The notes: generated from the letters alone by a model not told the origin. A DNA stretch of 64,000 nt from Beijerinckiaceae bacterium (GCA_027533425.1 JAPZUD010000001.1:434001-498000), one strand, 5' to 3'; counted from the first letter of the stretch, positions 1 through 9,461 are shown. Numbers and translations are program-made.

Positions 1-1162
1 GAATCTTGAGCATCTTCACCCAGAGCCCGACCAACGGCAGGTTGAGCACCAGCAACATCACATTGCCGATATACAGCGACGCAATCAGGCCCCAGACCAG
101 CTGTGGATTGGTCTGCAGCAGTTGCGGGCCAGGATTGATGCCGTAGCTCTGGAAGGCCGAGAGCATGATCGCGGCCGTGGCTGACGTCGGCAGGCCAAGC
201 GCAAGCATCGGCACGAGAACGCCGGCGGCGGAAGCGTTGTTCGCAGCCTCCGGCCCGGCCACGCCTTCAATGGCGCCATGGCCGAATTCCTCCGGCTTCG
301 GCGAGAGTTTCTTCTCGAGAGAATAGGAAAGGAAAGTCGGGATCTCGGCGCCGCCGGCTGGCATGGCGCCGATCGGGAAGCCGATACAGGAGCCGCGCAG
401 CCAGGGCTTCCAGGACCTCTTCCAGTCCTCGCGGCTCATCATCACGGAATCGGTGACCTTGATCACCTCTTCAGGCCCGCCCTTGGGTTGGGCAGCCAGC
501 CAAAGTGTCTCGCCGATCGCGAAGAGCCCGACCGCGACGATGATGACGTTGATGCCGTCATAAAGCTCCGTCAGCCCAAAGGTGAAACGCAACTGGCCGG
601 ACTGGTTGTCGACGCCGATCATGCCGAGAAACATGCCGACGAACAGGGCCGTCATGCCGCGTACGGCCGAGCCGCCGAGCACCGCCGCGACGGTAACAAA
701 CGACAGCATCATCAGCGAGAAATACTCGGCTGGCCCGAATTTGAGCGCGAAGGCGACAACGGGTTCAGCCATGAAGGTAATGCCGATCGTGCCAATCGTC
801 CCGGCAACGAACGAGCCGATGGCCGCCGTGGCCAGCGCTGCGCCGGCGCGACCACGCTTGGCCATCTTGTTGCCTTCGAGCGAGGTGACGATCGTCGCGC
901 TCTCGCCCGGCGTATTGAGCAGGATCGAAGTCGTCGAGCCGCCATACATCGCGCCGTAATAAATGCCGGCGAACAGAATGAAGGCTGCTGTCGGATCGAC
1001 CTTGGTGGTGATCGGCAAAAGCAGGGCAATGGTCAGCGCCGGTCCGAGGCCGGGCAGAACCCCGATCGCCGTCCCGACTGCAACCCCGACAAGGCACCAC
1101 ATCAGGTTGATCGGCGTCAGCGCGATCGCGAAACCCTGGAGCAGCTGGGCAAGCGTATCCAT
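1..1162 (-). CDS. tctA: TctA, large permease of tripartite tricarboxylate transporter (3' part missing)
   Basis: This is the large, roughly 12-helix membrane subunit of a TTT-family secondary transporter that takes up tricarboxylates or other carboxylates with the help of a periplasmic binding protein. The reading frame starts at the ATG at 1162 and runs off the left edge after about 387 codons, so about 115 residues of the usual 500 are missing. The N-terminal region carries the family signatures [16 protein letters not shown] and [14 protein letters not shown], followed later by [12 protein letters not shown]. The ATG overlaps the stop codon of tctB (TGATG), indicating translational coupling. 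The order C-B-A on this strand is the standard tct operon order. The substrate cannot be read from sequence. Confidence 0.95.
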   Translation of the reverse strand, partial: MDTLAQLLQGFAIALTPINLMWCLVGVAVGTAIGVLPGLGPALTIALLLPITTKVDPTAAFILFAGIYYGAMYGGSTTSILLNTPGESATIVTSLEGNKMAKRGRAGAALATAAIGSFVAGTIGTIGITFMAEPVVAFALKFGPAEYFSLMMLSFVTVAAVLGGSAVRGMTALFVGMFLGMIGVDNQSGQLRFTFGLTELYDGINVIIVAVGLFAIGETLWLAAQPKGGPEEVIKVTDSVMMSREDWKRSWKPWLRGSCIGFPIGAMPAGGAEIPTFLSYSLEKKLSPKPEEFGHGAIEGVAGPEAANNASAAGVLVPMLALGLPTSATAAIMLSAFQSYGINPGPQLLQTNPQLVWGLIASLYIGNVMLLVLNLPLVGLWVKMLKI

Positions 1163-1659
1163 CAGATCAGTCTTTCGATCATCCCGCTGCCGATCTGGTA
1201 GCCGAGCACCCGGTCGAAGCCGATATAGGCCACCAGCGCGAGCACGAAGCCGATCAGGACATCACGGAGAAAGGCACGGCTGCCGAAGGCGCGCGCGGTA
1301 AAGCTGAACACCACGGTCGACGCAATAATGAACCCGAATTGCGGGATCACCTGGGTTTCGCCGACGCGATATCCATCGATGAGGATAAGGTTCATCCCCA
1401 GCCCTGCCAGCAGCCAGCCAAGGCCGCGCCAGTCGAAATCGACGCCGCGCTCGTGCTCCCAGCCGCCGGTCAGGCCCTGAAGAGTCAGCAGCAGGCCAAA
1501 AAAGACAAGGCCTGCCGTGATGGCCCAAGGCACAACGGCCGGACCGACCTTGGCATAGGCGGACGAAGGAATGGCCGCCGTCGCAAAACCGACGACGACG
1601 GCAAATCCAACCATCCCGAGCCCGACCAGAAGTTCGGGCAGAGAAGGCTTCAGCACCAT
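1162..1659 (-). CDS. tctB: TctB, small membrane subunit of tripartite tricarboxylate transporter
   Basis: A 165-residue protein with about four hydrophobic segments (around residues 10-30, 40-62, 80-95 and 110-150), the usual size and topology of TctB, the poorly conserved small permease subunit. It sits 3 bp after the tctC stop and its stop overlaps the tctA start, so it lies in the middle of a tight tctCBA operon. Identification rests on size, topology and position more than on motifs. Confidence 0.9.
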   Translation of the reverse strand: MVLKPSLPELLVGLGMVGFAVVVGFATAAIPSSAYAKVGPAVVPWAITAGLVFFGLLLTLQGLTGGWEHERGVDFDWRGLGWLLAGLGMNLILIDGYRVGETQVIPQFGFIIASTVVFSFTARAFGSRAFLRDVLIGFVLALVAYIGFDRVLGYQIGSGMIERLI

Positions 1660-1662
1660 CGA

Positions 1663-2646
1663 TCAGGCCGCGAGACCGAGATCTTTGAGAATGCCGGTAA
1701 TGCGGGCTGTCTCGGAATCGATGTACTTGGCGAAGGCATCGCCGCGCATATAGATCCCGGTCCAGTCGCGCTTGGTCAGTTCGTTCTTCCAGCCTTCCGA
1801 GATGACCAGCTTGTCGAACAGCGCGATCAGCGCATCCTGCTGGGCCTTGGTCGTGCCGGGCGCACCGAAGACACCGCGCCAGTTGAACAGATCGACATCG
1901 ACGCCGGCTTCCTTGAGCGTCGGGACGTTGATGCCGTCCTGGCGCTTGTCAGCAGAAATCGCAAGCACGCGAAGCTTGCCGGCCTTCACCTGCTCGGCGA
2001 ACTCACCATAGCCCGAGACGCCGCAGGAAACCTGGTTGCCCAGCAATGCCGCCGTGGCCGGGCCACCCCCTGCATAGGCGACATAGGCCACCTTGCGCGG
2101 ATCGACGCCCACCGCCTTGGCGATCATGCCGGCCAGGATGTGGTCCGAACCGCCTGCCGAGCCACCGGCCCAGGAAACCTTGCCCGGATCTGCCTTCAGC
2201 GCGGTCACCAGGTCAGCCATCGTCTTGAACGGGCTCTCCGCCGGAACGACGACCGCGAGGAACTCACCCGTCAGGCGGCAGAGCGGCACGACATCGCTGA
2301 GCTTCAGCGGCGCCTTGTTCGCGATGATCGCCCCGACCATCACCATCCCACCGATCATGATAGCGTTGGGCTGGCCCTTCTTGGTGGACATGAATTTCGG
2401 CAGGCCGACCACTCCGCCGGCACCGGGAGCATGTTCGAACTGGAAGTTCTCCATGATTTTCTCGGCCCGCATCACGCTCTCGATCGCGCGGCCGGTTCCA
2501 TCCCAGCCACCGCCAGGCGCTGCCGGCACGAAGATCTGGAGTGATGTCAGGGCCTGGGCTTCGGCCGGGGTCAGCAGGCCCAGTGGCAGGGTTACGGCGG
2601 CGCCGGCGGCCATGCCCGATTTCAGGATAGTGCGTCGAGTCGTCAT
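1663..2646 (-). CDS. tctC: TctC, periplasmic binding protein of tripartite tricarboxylate transporter
   Basis: A 327-residue Bug/TctC-family solute receptor that delivers a carboxylate to TctAB. The chosen ATG at 2646 is preceded by a GGGAG Shine-Dalgarno sequence. The open frame extends further upstream, but that part does not look like a signal sequence. The N-terminus MTTRRTILKSG fits a twin-arginine signal followed by a hydrophobic stretch and an AEAQA cleavage region near residue 30. The mature protein begins with the family pattern LQIFVPAAPGGGWDGTGR and contains WAGGSAGGSDHI. It is the first gene of the tctCBA operon. A 307-bp gap separates it from the divergent maf gene. Confidence 0.94.
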   Translation of the reverse strand: MTTRRTILKSGMAAGAAVTLPLGLLTPAEAQALTSLQIFVPAAPGGGWDGTGRAIESVMRAEKIMENFQFEHAPGAGGVVGLPKFMSTKKGQPNAIMIGGMVMVGAIIANKAPLKLSDVVPLCRLTGEFLAVVVPAESPFKTMADLVTALKADPGKVSWAGGSAGGSDHILAGMIAKAVGVDPRKVAYVAYAGGGPATAALLGNQVSCGVSGYGEFAEQVKAGKLRVLAISADKRQDGINVPTLKEAGVDVDLFNWRGVFGAPGTTKAQQDALIALFDKLVISEGWKNELTKRDWTGIYMRGDAFAKYIDSETARITGILKDLGLAA

Positions 2647-2941
2647 CTCTTGGGCTCCCACATTTCTATAGTCTTGACTTGGCATCTTTTTCATATGCCT
2701 GCACCGCGTAGCGCCCGAACCTGTCACGAAACTGACAGTCCGGATGCGTGTCTCGGTTGCCCCCTGCCGGAAAGTCGCCGACAGGGAGATTTTCACCAGA
2801 CTGGCAGACATTGGCAGGTGCGACAAGAACCCATCCGGAATATGTTTGGCCGCAGGGTGGGGATGCATGGATGCGGTTGTGATCCGCGCCCGCTCTCGTT
2901 AGAACGGCGCGGTCGGGCCGCTGTGCCCTGCCGTGAGGGAA
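2647..2941. other. Divergent intergenic region tctC / maf
   Basis: Just over 300 bp between the starts of tctC (leftward) and maf (rightward). I find no credible coding sequence here; in particular no infA, which precedes maf in some alphaproteobacteria. It should hold the promoters of both units. Visible structure: an imperfect inverted repeat at 2762-2786 (CCCTGCCGG / CCGACAGGG, 7-nt spacer, one mismatch) and several scattered copies of TGGCAG or TGACAG nearby (2738-2815). These could be regulator sites, but no known motif is matched. Confidence 0.5.
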
Positions 2942-2953
2942 GTGGATATCCAC
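2942..2953. promoter_or_regulatory. 12-bp perfect palindrome abutting the maf start codon
   Basis: GTGGATATCCAC is a perfect palindrome that ends exactly one base before the ATG at 2954. Its left half contains the only nearby Shine-Dalgarno-like stretch (GTGGA). It could be an operator or fold over the ribosome-binding site. This is seen in sequence only; no function is known. Confidence 0.35.
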
Positions 2954-3589
2954 ATGACGAAGGCGATCGACGGGATTGGCCGCTTGCTGCTGGCCTCTGC
3001 TTCGCCGCGCCGGTTCCAGCTTCTGGAACAGATCGGCATCAGCCCTGACCATGTTCTCGCCACCTCGATCGACGAAACCCCGCGCCAGCGCGAGAGGCCC
3101 CGGGTCTACGCAGAACGCCTCGCCCGCGAAAAAGCCGAGGCAGCCTACAAGGCGACGCGGCATGATGCCGCGCTGGCGACTTGCCATGTGCTCTCGGCCG
3201 ATACCGTGGTGGCCCTCGGTTCGCGCATCCTGCCGAAGACCGAGCTTGCCGCCGAAGCCGCGCAATGTCTGCGCCTGCTCTCCGGCCGGGCGCATCGGGT
3301 CTATACCAGCGTGGTTGTCATGCTGCCCTCGGGCCGGCAGTCGCAGCGTCTGGTCGAGGCGCGCGTCCGCTTCAAGCGCCTGTCGGGCGATGAGATCGAC
3401 GCCTACCTCGCCAGCGGTGAATGGGAGGGGAAGGCCGGCGGCTATGCCATCCAGGGCATTGCCGGCGCCTTCGTCACCAAGATCATCGGCTCCTATTCGG
3501 CCATTGTCGGCCTGCCGCTCTATGAAACCGCGTCCCTTCTGGCCGGTACCGGATATCCGGTGCATCTGCGCTGGCTTAATCAGGCGTGA
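2954..3589 (+). CDS. maf: Maf-family nucleotide pyrophosphatase
   Basis: A 211-residue cytoplasmic Maf/Ham1-fold nucleoside triphosphate pyrophosphatase, which hydrolyses dTTP/UTP or modified nucleotides to the monophosphate plus pyrophosphate. The motifs are in order: SASPRR at the N-terminus, ARxKAE-type helix (LAREKAEAAY), SADTVV with the catalytic Asp, and EWEGKAGGYAIQG, a pattern typical of the YhdE-like dTTP/UTP subgroup. The start is ambiguous: a GTG at 2933 is in frame, but the ATG at 2954 puts the family N-terminus (GRLLLASASPRR) at the usual distance. The stop overlaps an in-frame GTG of yacG, so the two genes are coupled. Confidence 0.93.
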   Translation: MTKAIDGIGRLLLASASPRRFQLLEQIGISPDHVLATSIDETPRQRERPRVYAERLAREKAEAAYKATRHDAALATCHVLSADTVVALGSRILPKTELAAEAAQCLRLLSGRAHRVYTSVVVMLPSGRQSQRLVEARVRFKRLSGDEIDAYLASGEWEGKAGGYAIQGIAGAFVTKIIGSYSAIVGLPLYETASLLAGTGYPVHLRWLNQA

Positions 3590-3594
3590 CAGCC

Positions 3595-3801
3595 ATGGCC
3601 GAAGCAAAGGACCCGACCTTGATCCGCGCGCCGCGCTGCCCCATCTGCGGGCGGCTGACGGTGCAGCAATTCCGGCCGTTCTGCTCGAAGCATTGCGCCG
3701 ATGTCGATCTCTCGCGCTGGCTCAACGGCATTTATGCCGTGCCGGAGCGGGACGAGGACGAAGGCGATGGCCGCCGTTCCGACGAACCCTATTCCTCCTG
3801 A
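3595..3801 (+). CDS. yacG: YacG, zinc-binding DNA gyrase inhibitor
   Basis: A 68-residue protein of the YacG family, known in E. coli to bind GyrB and inhibit DNA gyrase. The four zinc ligands are visible as CPIC (C15, C18) and FCSKHC (C30, C34), followed by the conserved DLSRWLNGIYAVP segment and an acidic tail, as in the family. An in-frame GTG at 3586 overlaps the maf stop and is an alternative start. The maf-yacG order is common in alphaproteobacteria. Confidence 0.93.
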   Translation: MAEAKDPTLIRAPRCPICGRLTVQQFRPFCSKHCADVDLSRWLNGIYAVPERDEDEGDGRRSDEPYSS

Positions 3802-3822
3802 TCTCCCGCAAAGGACCTGAAC

Positions 3823-4878
3823 ATGCAGCGTCGCCCGCTTGGCCGCACCGGACTTGATGTCTCCCTCATCTGCCTTGGCACCATGACCTGGGGCCAGCAG
3901 AACACCGAGGCCGAGGGCCATGCCCAGATGGATTACGCCCTCGACCGGGGCGTGAATTTCTTCGACACCGCCGAGCTCTATTCGATCCCGCCGGCTGCCG
4001 AGACGCAGGGCTCGACCGAGCGGATCATCGGCTCCTGGTTCGCCAGCCGGAAAAACCGCGACAAGGTCATCCTCGCCACCAAGGTAATCGGCCGTTCGGA
4101 CATGACCTGGTTCCGCAAGGATGGCTCGAAGGGCCGCCTGATCCGCAGCCAGATGGAGGAGGCGCTCGACGCCAGCCTGAAGCGCCTCCAGACCGACTAT
4201 GTCGATCTTTACCAGCTGCACTGGCCGGACCGGGCCATGCCCTGGGGCTCGAACCCGACGCGCTTCAATCCGGCCGATTTCCGGACAGCGGGCGAGGAAA
4301 CCCCGTTCCATGAGGTGCTTGAGATCCTCTCGGGCTTCATCAAGGCGGGCAAGGTGCGGCATGTCGGCCTCTCGAACGAGAGCGCCTGGGGCACGATGCG
4401 CTTCGTCGCAGAGAGCGAGGCGAGGGGCCTGCCGCGCATGCAGTCGATCCAGAATGCCTACAACATGCTCAACCGCACCTTCGAAACCGCTCTCGCCGAG
4501 ATCTGGCTGCGCGAAGATATCGGCCTGCTGGCCTATTCGCCGCTCGCACAGGGCTACCTTTCGGGCAAGTATCTCGACGGGGCCCGCCCGGCTGGTGCGC
4601 GCTCGACGCTGTTCAACCGGGGCCAGCGTTACGAGAAGCCGGGCGCCGAAGCAGCGGTGCGCGATTATGTCGACCTCGCCCGGGAATACGGGCTCGATCC
4701 GGCCGTCATGGCGAATGCCTTCGTCAACAGCCGGCCTTTCGTCACGTCGAACATCATCGGCGCGACGACGATGGAACAGCTCAAGCTCGCCATCGATTCC
4801 GAAGGCGTGACGTTGAGCCCCGAACTGCTCGGCAAGATCGATCTGATCCACCAGCTGCGGGGCAATCCCTCGCCCTGA
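3823..4878 (+). CDS. Aldo/keto reductase, Tas-like
   Basis: A 351-residue NAD(P)H-dependent aldo/keto reductase with the TIM-barrel catalytic tetrad visible as D48, Y53, K87 and H133 (FFDTAELYS, ATKVIG, YQLHWPD). The length and the segment LGRTGLDVSLICLGTMTWGQQN match the Tas subgroup (E. coli Tas, a putative NADP-linked reductase). It lies 21 bp after yacG on the same strand and is followed after 5 bp by the convergent racemase gene, leaving no room for a conventional terminator. The physiological carbonyl substrate is unknown. Confidence 0.9.
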   Translation: MQRRPLGRTGLDVSLICLGTMTWGQQNTEAEGHAQMDYALDRGVNFFDTAELYSIPPAAETQGSTERIIGSWFASRKNRDKVILATKVIGRSDMTWFRKDGSKGRLIRSQMEEALDASLKRLQTDYVDLYQLHWPDRAMPWGSNPTRFNPADFRTAGEETPFHEVLEILSGFIKAGKVRHVGLSNESAWGTMRFVAESEARGLPRMQSIQNAYNMLNRTFETALAEIWLREDIGLLAYSPLAQGYLSGKYLDGARPAGARSTLFNRGQRYEKPGAEAAVRDYVDLAREYGLDPAVMANAFVNSRPFVTSNIIGATTMEQLKLAIDSEGVTLSPELLGKIDLIHQLRGNPSP

Positions 4879-4883
4879 GGCGT

Positions 4884-5975
4884 TCAGGCCCAGGCCGCCA
4901 GCGCTGCCTCCAGCGAGGGGTGGTCGGCCGGAAGGGCCATATCGGGGGGCGGCGCGGCGGAAAAGCGCGGCGCTGCCGCCGGCTGGACAGTGCCATTGGC
5001 CATGACGAAGGCACGGCGCGCTCGGTTATGCGGGTGATCCGGCGCTTCTTCCAGTGTCAGCACCGGGGCGAGGCAGGCATCGGTCCCCGAAAAATGGCTG
5101 GCCCATTCGTCGCGCGTCCGGGTGCGGAACACCGCCGCGAAAGCCGAGATCTGGTCCGGCCAGCGCGCCGTGTCCATCCGTTCCGCCTCCGGCAGCACCG
5201 GCAGGCCAAGTCCCTCGCACAACGCCGCATAGAACGGGCGCTCCAGCGCCCCGACGGCAACGAAATGCCCGTCGAGGCAGGCATAGCTGCGGTAGAACGG
5301 CGCCGCACCGTCGAGGATATTCGCCTCGCGGCGCGCGCTGTCCCAGCGCCCCTGCGCCCCGAGATCGGAAAACATGGCCATGAGCGAGATCGTGCAATCG
5401 GAAATCGCGCAATCCACGACGTGGCCTTCGCCGGTCTGCCGCGCGCGCAGCAGGGCGGCCAGCAGGCCCATGGCGAGATAGAGCGCACCGCCGCCGAGAT
5501 CGCCGACAAGGTTGAGCGGCGGGACCGGCCGCTCCGCCGGGCCGATGGCGGCAAGGGCGCCGGTAATCGCGATGTAGTTGATGTCATGCCCGGCTGTTGG
5601 CGCGAGTGGCCCGTCCTGGCCCCAGCCGGTCATGCGGCCATAGACGAGTGCAGGATTCTCCACGCGCAGCGCCTCCGGCCCGAGGCCGAGCCGCTCCATC
5701 ACGCCGGGCCGGAACCCCTCGATCAACGCATCGGCCCGCCGGGCCAGCGCTTTCACCTGAGCGAGATCCGCCGGCGATTTGAGATCGGCCGTGACGTTGG
5801 TCCGGTTCCGCCGCACCACCTTTTCCGTCCAGGGATCGGCACCGCCGGGCCTGTCGATCCGGAGGATGCTGGCCCCCATATCGGCCAACAGCATCGCCGC
5901 GAAAGGCGCGGGGCCGATCCCCGCGAATTCGAGGATCCGGATTCCCGAGAGCGGAAGAGCTTTTCCTTTGTCCAT
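4884..5975 (-). CDS. CaiB/BaiF-family CoA enzyme, alpha-methylacyl-CoA racemase-like
   Basis: A 363-residue class III CoA-transferase-fold protein. The N-terminus (GIRILEFAGIGPAPFAAMLLAD) and the residues equivalent to the catalytic pair of bacterial alpha-methylacyl-CoA racemase, H130 (AGHDINYI) and D159 (VGDLGGG), point to racemisation of 2-methyl-branched acyl-CoA thioesters rather than CoA transfer. It is followed on the other side by an acyl-CoA dehydrogenase on the same strand (86 bp apart), which suggests a shared role in branched-chain acyl-CoA degradation. A CoA-transferase activity cannot be excluded from sequence alone. Confidence 0.85.
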   Translation of the reverse strand: MDKGKALPLSGIRILEFAGIGPAPFAAMLLADMGASILRIDRPGGADPWTEKVVRRNRTNVTADLKSPADLAQVKALARRADALIEGFRPGVMERLGLGPEALRVENPALVYGRMTGWGQDGPLAPTAGHDINYIAITGALAAIGPAERPVPPLNLVGDLGGGALYLAMGLLAALLRARQTGEGHVVDCAISDCTISLMAMFSDLGAQGRWDSARREANILDGAAPFYRSYACLDGHFVAVGALERPFYAALCEGLGLPVLPEAERMDTARWPDQISAFAAVFRTRTRDEWASHFSGTDACLAPVLTLEEAPDHPHNRARRAFVMANGTVQPAAAPRFSAAPPPDMALPADHPSLEAALAAWA

Positions 5976-6061
5976 CAGGGACTTGGCTCCGAAAGCGGAA
6001 TCAGGTTGGCAAGGGGTTGAATCACGCTCTCAAGGCGTTGAATCAAACGCTGAGCCGGAAT

Positions 6062-7195
6062 TCAGGCGAGGCTCCGGGCAATCAGCATGCGCTGGATATC
6101 CGAGGCGCCCTCATAGATCTGGCAGACTCGGACATCGCGATAGATCCGCTCGACCGGGAAATCGGCGAGATAGCCATAGCCGCCGAAAATCTGGATCGCG
6201 GTCGACGCCACGCGCTCGGCCATCTCCGAGGCGAAGAGTTTGGCCATCGACGCCTCGTTCAAGGCCGGCTTGCCCGCCTCGCGCAGGGCCGCGGCATGCA
6301 TCACCATCTGCCGTGCGGCATGGACCTGCGTCAGCATGTCGGCCAGCTTGAAGGCGATGGCCTGATGCTCGAACAGCTTGCGGCCGAAGGTCTCGCGCTC
6401 CTTCGCATAGGCCGTTGCGGCGTCGAGGGCCGCCTGCGCCATACCCACGGCCTGAGAGGCAATGCCGATCCGGCCACCCTCGAGATTGGACAGGGCGATG
6501 CGATAGCCTTCGCCTTCCTCGCCCAGCCGGTATTCGGCAGGAATGCGCATCTCCTCGAAGACCAGCTGGCAGGTATCCGAGGCATGCTGGCCGAGTTTGT
6601 CCTCAACGCGGCCGATCGTATAGCCGGGCGTATCCGTTGGCACGATGAAGGCCGAGATGCCTTTCTTGCCGGCATCGGGATTCGTGACCGCGAACACGAT
6701 GACGACATTGGCGTTCTTGCCGGAGGTGATGAATTGTTTCGTGCCGCTGAGCACGTAATGCGCATTGCCATCCGCCCGGGCGCGGGTTTTCAGCGCGGAG
6801 GCATCGGAACCGGCCTGCGGTTCGGTCAGGGCGAAACCACCGATCCATTGTCCCGAGGCGAGGGGGCGGAGGAATTGCTCCTTCTGCGCCGGCGTGCCGA
6901 ATGTGGCAATCGGCTTGCAGCCCACCGAGTTATGCACGCTCATGATCGTCGAGACCGAGCCATCCCCGGCCGCGATTTCCTCGAGCGCCATGGCATAGGC
7001 GATGTCTCCGACCGCCGAGCCGCCCCATTCCTCCTCGACCAGCATGCCGAGAAACCCGAGTTCGCCCATCGCGGCCAGGGTTTCACGCGGGAAACGCTTC
7101 TCGCGGTCCCAATCGGCCGCGAAGGGCTTGATCTGCTCGCGCGCGAAATCGCGCGCCATGTCGCGGATCATGATCTGGTCATCGGTCGGCAGCAT
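6062..7195 (-). CDS. Acyl-CoA dehydrogenase (short/branched-chain type)
   Basis: A 377-residue flavoprotein of the acyl-CoA dehydrogenase family, which introduces an alpha,beta double bond and passes electrons to ETF. Visible motifs: the FAD/substrate segment [25 protein letters not shown]-like loop ([10 protein letters not shown]), the helical ER(E)[12 protein letters not shown] segment, and the C-terminal GGYGY...YEGASDIQR with the catalytic glutamate at E362. The ATG at 7195 was chosen because AGAGGG lies six bases upstream; an ATG at 7234 would add 13 residues. Isobutyryl-CoA or short-chain substrates are likely. The racemase-like gene lies downstream. Confidence 0.92.
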   Translation of the reverse strand: MLPTDDQIMIRDMARDFAREQIKPFAADWDREKRFPRETLAAMGELGFLGMLVEEEWGGSAVGDIAYAMALEEIAAGDGSVSTIMSVHNSVGCKPIATFGTPAQKEQFLRPLASGQWIGGFALTEPQAGSDASALKTRARADGNAHYVLSGTKQFITSGKNANVVIVFAVTNPDAGKKGISAFIVPTDTPGYTIGRVEDKLGQHASDTCQLVFEEMRIPAEYRLGEEGEGYRIALSNLEGGRIGIASQAVGMAQAALDAATAYAKERETFGRKLFEHQAIAFKLADMLTQVHAARQMVMHAAALREAGKPALNEASMAKLFASEMAERVASTAIQIFGGYGYLADFPVERIYRDVRVCQIYEGASDIQRMLIARSLA

Positions 7196-7282
7196 GGAAG
7201 CCCTCTCGGCTGGCAGGATGCCGGGATCGAACATGGATGTCCGGGGCCTGACAAGTCTTCTGCCTGACAGAGCCCCTGCTTT

Positions 7283-9262
7283 TCACGGTTTCGGCCGCTG
7301 GAAGGTCTTCACCTCGGACATCTCGCCCCCGACATAGGTGAGGCGGATCGTCGCGCTCTCGATTTCGGGGCGGATCCGGAGATAGGGCAGGGCGCCGGAG
7401 GGGATCGCATGCGGATTCGCCTCGTCACAGGGCGGCAGCTCGATCGGCTGGGCCGGCGCCTCGCCGTTGAACCCGATCTCCGCTTTCCGGATCGCGCAGC
7501 GATAACTGACGAGGTGGGTGTAGTAGAGCAGATGCTGGTTATGCCCCGTCCCGAAAGCCAGCCAGCTGGTCGAGAAGCGGTCGAGAATATCGCGCATGCC
7601 GCGGATCAGGCTGTCGCGCGGGTCGAAGCGCATCACCGTGACCGGGCTGGTCACGCCATTGGCGTCGAGATAGCGCAACGCAATATCCGCCGCGGCCTGG
7701 TTCGGCGGCATCTCGAAACTCGGATTGGCCATCGGCTTGCCGGTGCGCGGGTCGATATTGGCGAGCATGCCCGTCGGCTTGAATTCCGGCGCATTGCCGA
7801 GTTTTACCTCGATCCGCGAGGCGGCCTCCGGCACGGTGATGGTCGCGATCCAGCCGGCATTGTGCCGCATGAACATCAGGCCGGGCCGGTCACGCCCGTC
7901 GGCGAAGAAGGCCTTGAGGATGCCTTCGCGCTTCTGCGCCCGGTCGATCCATTGGGCCAGCACGCTCTGGTCAAGGAAGAAGGGCACCAGCTTGCCGTCC
8001 CGTTCGGCCAGCAGGAACCGTTCTGTGGCGGCCAGTTCGCGCCGGCGATCGTCGATCGTCTGCCCGTTCTGGCGATCCTCGCCGAATTCCTGCGCAATCA
8101 GCGCATGGACGGGCGCATAATCCGGATTGGCCTCGGCGAAAGCGGCGAGCCGGGTCTGCCGCTCGACGCCCTCGAATTGCAGGATATGGACGAGCGCTGC
8201 CGCCCGGCCCCTGCCCTTCGACAGCTCCGCAAAGACCTCCCGCGCCCCGGCCCGGCCATCCTGCGTCCGGATCAGGCTGGCCAGGCGCATCAGCGGATCG
8301 AGATGATCGGTGCCCAGAGCCGCGAAGGCGAGGTAATCCCGCCGCGCTGCCGCAGCCTCGCCCCGCGCCTCGAACGAGCGCGCATTGTGGTAGAGCTCCG
8401 GCGCCGTTTTCGGATCCCGGACGATCCCGCCGGATTTTGCCAGCCGGTCAAAGGCCTCGGCCGGCGTGAGGTTCTCCGTCACGACCACGCTGGCCTGTTG
8501 CGGCGGCCTGACCGGCTCGACCGGCGCGGACGCCACCGGCGGTGGTTGAACAGGGGTCGGCTGTGCCACCGGCTGGGCCAGTTGGGGGGCAGGGGCGGGC
8601 GCGCTCCCGCGGTCACGGCCCATCAGGAAGGCACCGGCTGCCACGCCGACCGCGAGCGCGGCCGCCCCGGCGACAAAGGCGCCGACGGGCAGGCTTGCCC
8701 GCTCGCCCTTGGGGGCGGGCCTCGTCGCAGAGGGGGCCGCCTTGTCGCGCGGGCCCATCTCGATCTGGAAAGCATGGACCGGATGCGGCAGGTTCTTCAC
8801 CTCCCGGCTGCCGAGATCGCGGAAGGGCACCGAGATCTTGTTCGTCACCGCCTCATGGACATTGCGCGAGACGCAGATGCTGCCCGGCTCGGCCAGGGAT
8901 TGCAGCCGTGCGGCAATATTCACCCCGTCGCCGAGGAGATCGCCATCGCGCTCGACCACATCACCGATCGAGATGCCGATGCGGAAATGCATCTGACGGC
9001 TGGCCGGGAAGGCCATGTTCCGCGTTCGCAGCGATTCCTGGATATCGATCGCGCAACGTGTTGCCTCGACGGCACTCGGAAACTCGCACATCACGCCATC
9101 GCCGGCCGTATTGAAGATCCGCCCGCCGGCCCGCTTCACGAAATCATCGAAAACCAGCCGGTAGGATTCCATCCGCGACAGGGTTTCTTCCTCGTCCTCC
9201 GAGATCAGGCGGGTATATTCAGCGACATCCGCCGCCATGATCGCTGTGATTTTCCGCTTCAC
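7283..9262 (-). CDS. Membrane-anchored class III adenylate/guanylate cyclase
   Basis: About 659 residues. The N-terminal class III cyclase domain (residues 1-170) carries both metal-binding aspartates (D12 in AADVAEY, D55 in TAGDGVM) and the transition-state pair in VNIAARL. The residue normally a purine-selecting lysine just before TAGDG is Asn (N51), while the partner Asp (in GDLLGDG) is kept, so nucleotide preference is uncertain. A single membrane helix follows (about 192-214), then a Pro/Ala/Val-rich linker and about 400 residues predicted to be periplasmic, with helical repeat-like segments and no domain I recognise. The start is uncertain: GTG 9262 has GGAG upstream, GTG 9286 does not. 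Confidence 0.85.
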   Translation of the reverse strand: MKRKITAIMAADVAEYTRLISEDEEETLSRMESYRLVFDDFVKRAGGRIFNTAGDGVMCEFPSAVEATRCAIDIQESLRTRNMAFPASRQMHFRIGISIGDVVERDGDLLGDGVNIAARLQSLAEPGSICVSRNVHEAVTNKISVPFRDLGSREVKNLPHPVHAFQIEMGPRDKAAPSATRPAPKGERASLPVGAFVAGAAALAVGVAAGAFLMGRDRGSAPAPAPQLAQPVAQPTPVQPPPVASAPVEPVRPPQQASVVVTENLTPAEAFDRLAKSGGIVRDPKTAPELYHNARSFEARGEAAAARRDYLAFAALGTDHLDPLMRLASLIRTQDGRAGAREVFAELSKGRGRAAALVHILQFEGVERQTRLAAFAEANPDYAPVHALIAQEFGEDRQNGQTIDDRRRELAATERFLLAERDGKLVPFFLDQSVLAQWIDRAQKREGILKAFFADGRDRPGLMFMRHNAGWIATITVPEAASRIEVKLGNAPEFKPTGMLANIDPRTGKPMANPSFEMPPNQAAADIALRYLDANGVTSPVTVMRFDPRDSLIRGMRDILDRFSTSWLAFGTGHNQHLLYYTHLVSYRCAIRKAEIGFNGEAPAQPIELPPCDEANPHAIPSGALPYLRIRPEIESATIRLTYVGGEMSEVKTFQRPKP

Positions 9263-9347
9263 GTTCCGCTGCTCCGGCACCGCCACGAGTCATGGCGTCC
9301 AACGATGGGTCAAGGTGCCACACCATGCGCCATCGCACAAAGCAACG

Positions 9348-9365
9348 CTGTGCGCCGGCGCACAG
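9348..9365. promoter_or_regulatory. 18-bp perfect palindrome in cyclase/dpp divergent region
   Basis: CTGTGCGCCGGCGCACAG reads identically on both strands. It lies between the leftward cyclase gene and the rightward peptide-transporter operon, about 165 bp before the latter. It has the size of a homodimer operator and could equally form a cruciform or hairpin. I cannot assign it to a known regulator. Confidence 0.5.
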
Positions 9366-9445
9366 TTTCCCGCGGGGAGGGGCGGAACGGCCCGCTTGGC
9401 GCCTGTTCGATCCAATCATTCGCATGCTTTGGAGAATCCGCTTGA

Positions 9446-9461
9446 TTTTGCCCGGGCAAAA
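9446..9461. promoter_or_regulatory. 16-bp perfect palindrome upstream of dppA-like gene
   Basis: TTTTGCCCGGGCAAAA is a perfect palindrome 70 bp upstream of the solute-binding-protein start. It is flanked by a GATCGAC...GTCGATC inverted repeat with arms at 9463-9469 and 9489-9495. The position fits an operator for the transporter operon. No regulator gene is adjacent apart from the nucleotide cyclase. Confidence 0.5.

Noticed and set aside
2647-2953. infA or another small gene upstream of maf
   Set aside because: No frame in the region encodes an S1-like IF-1 fold or has a convincing ribosome-binding site.
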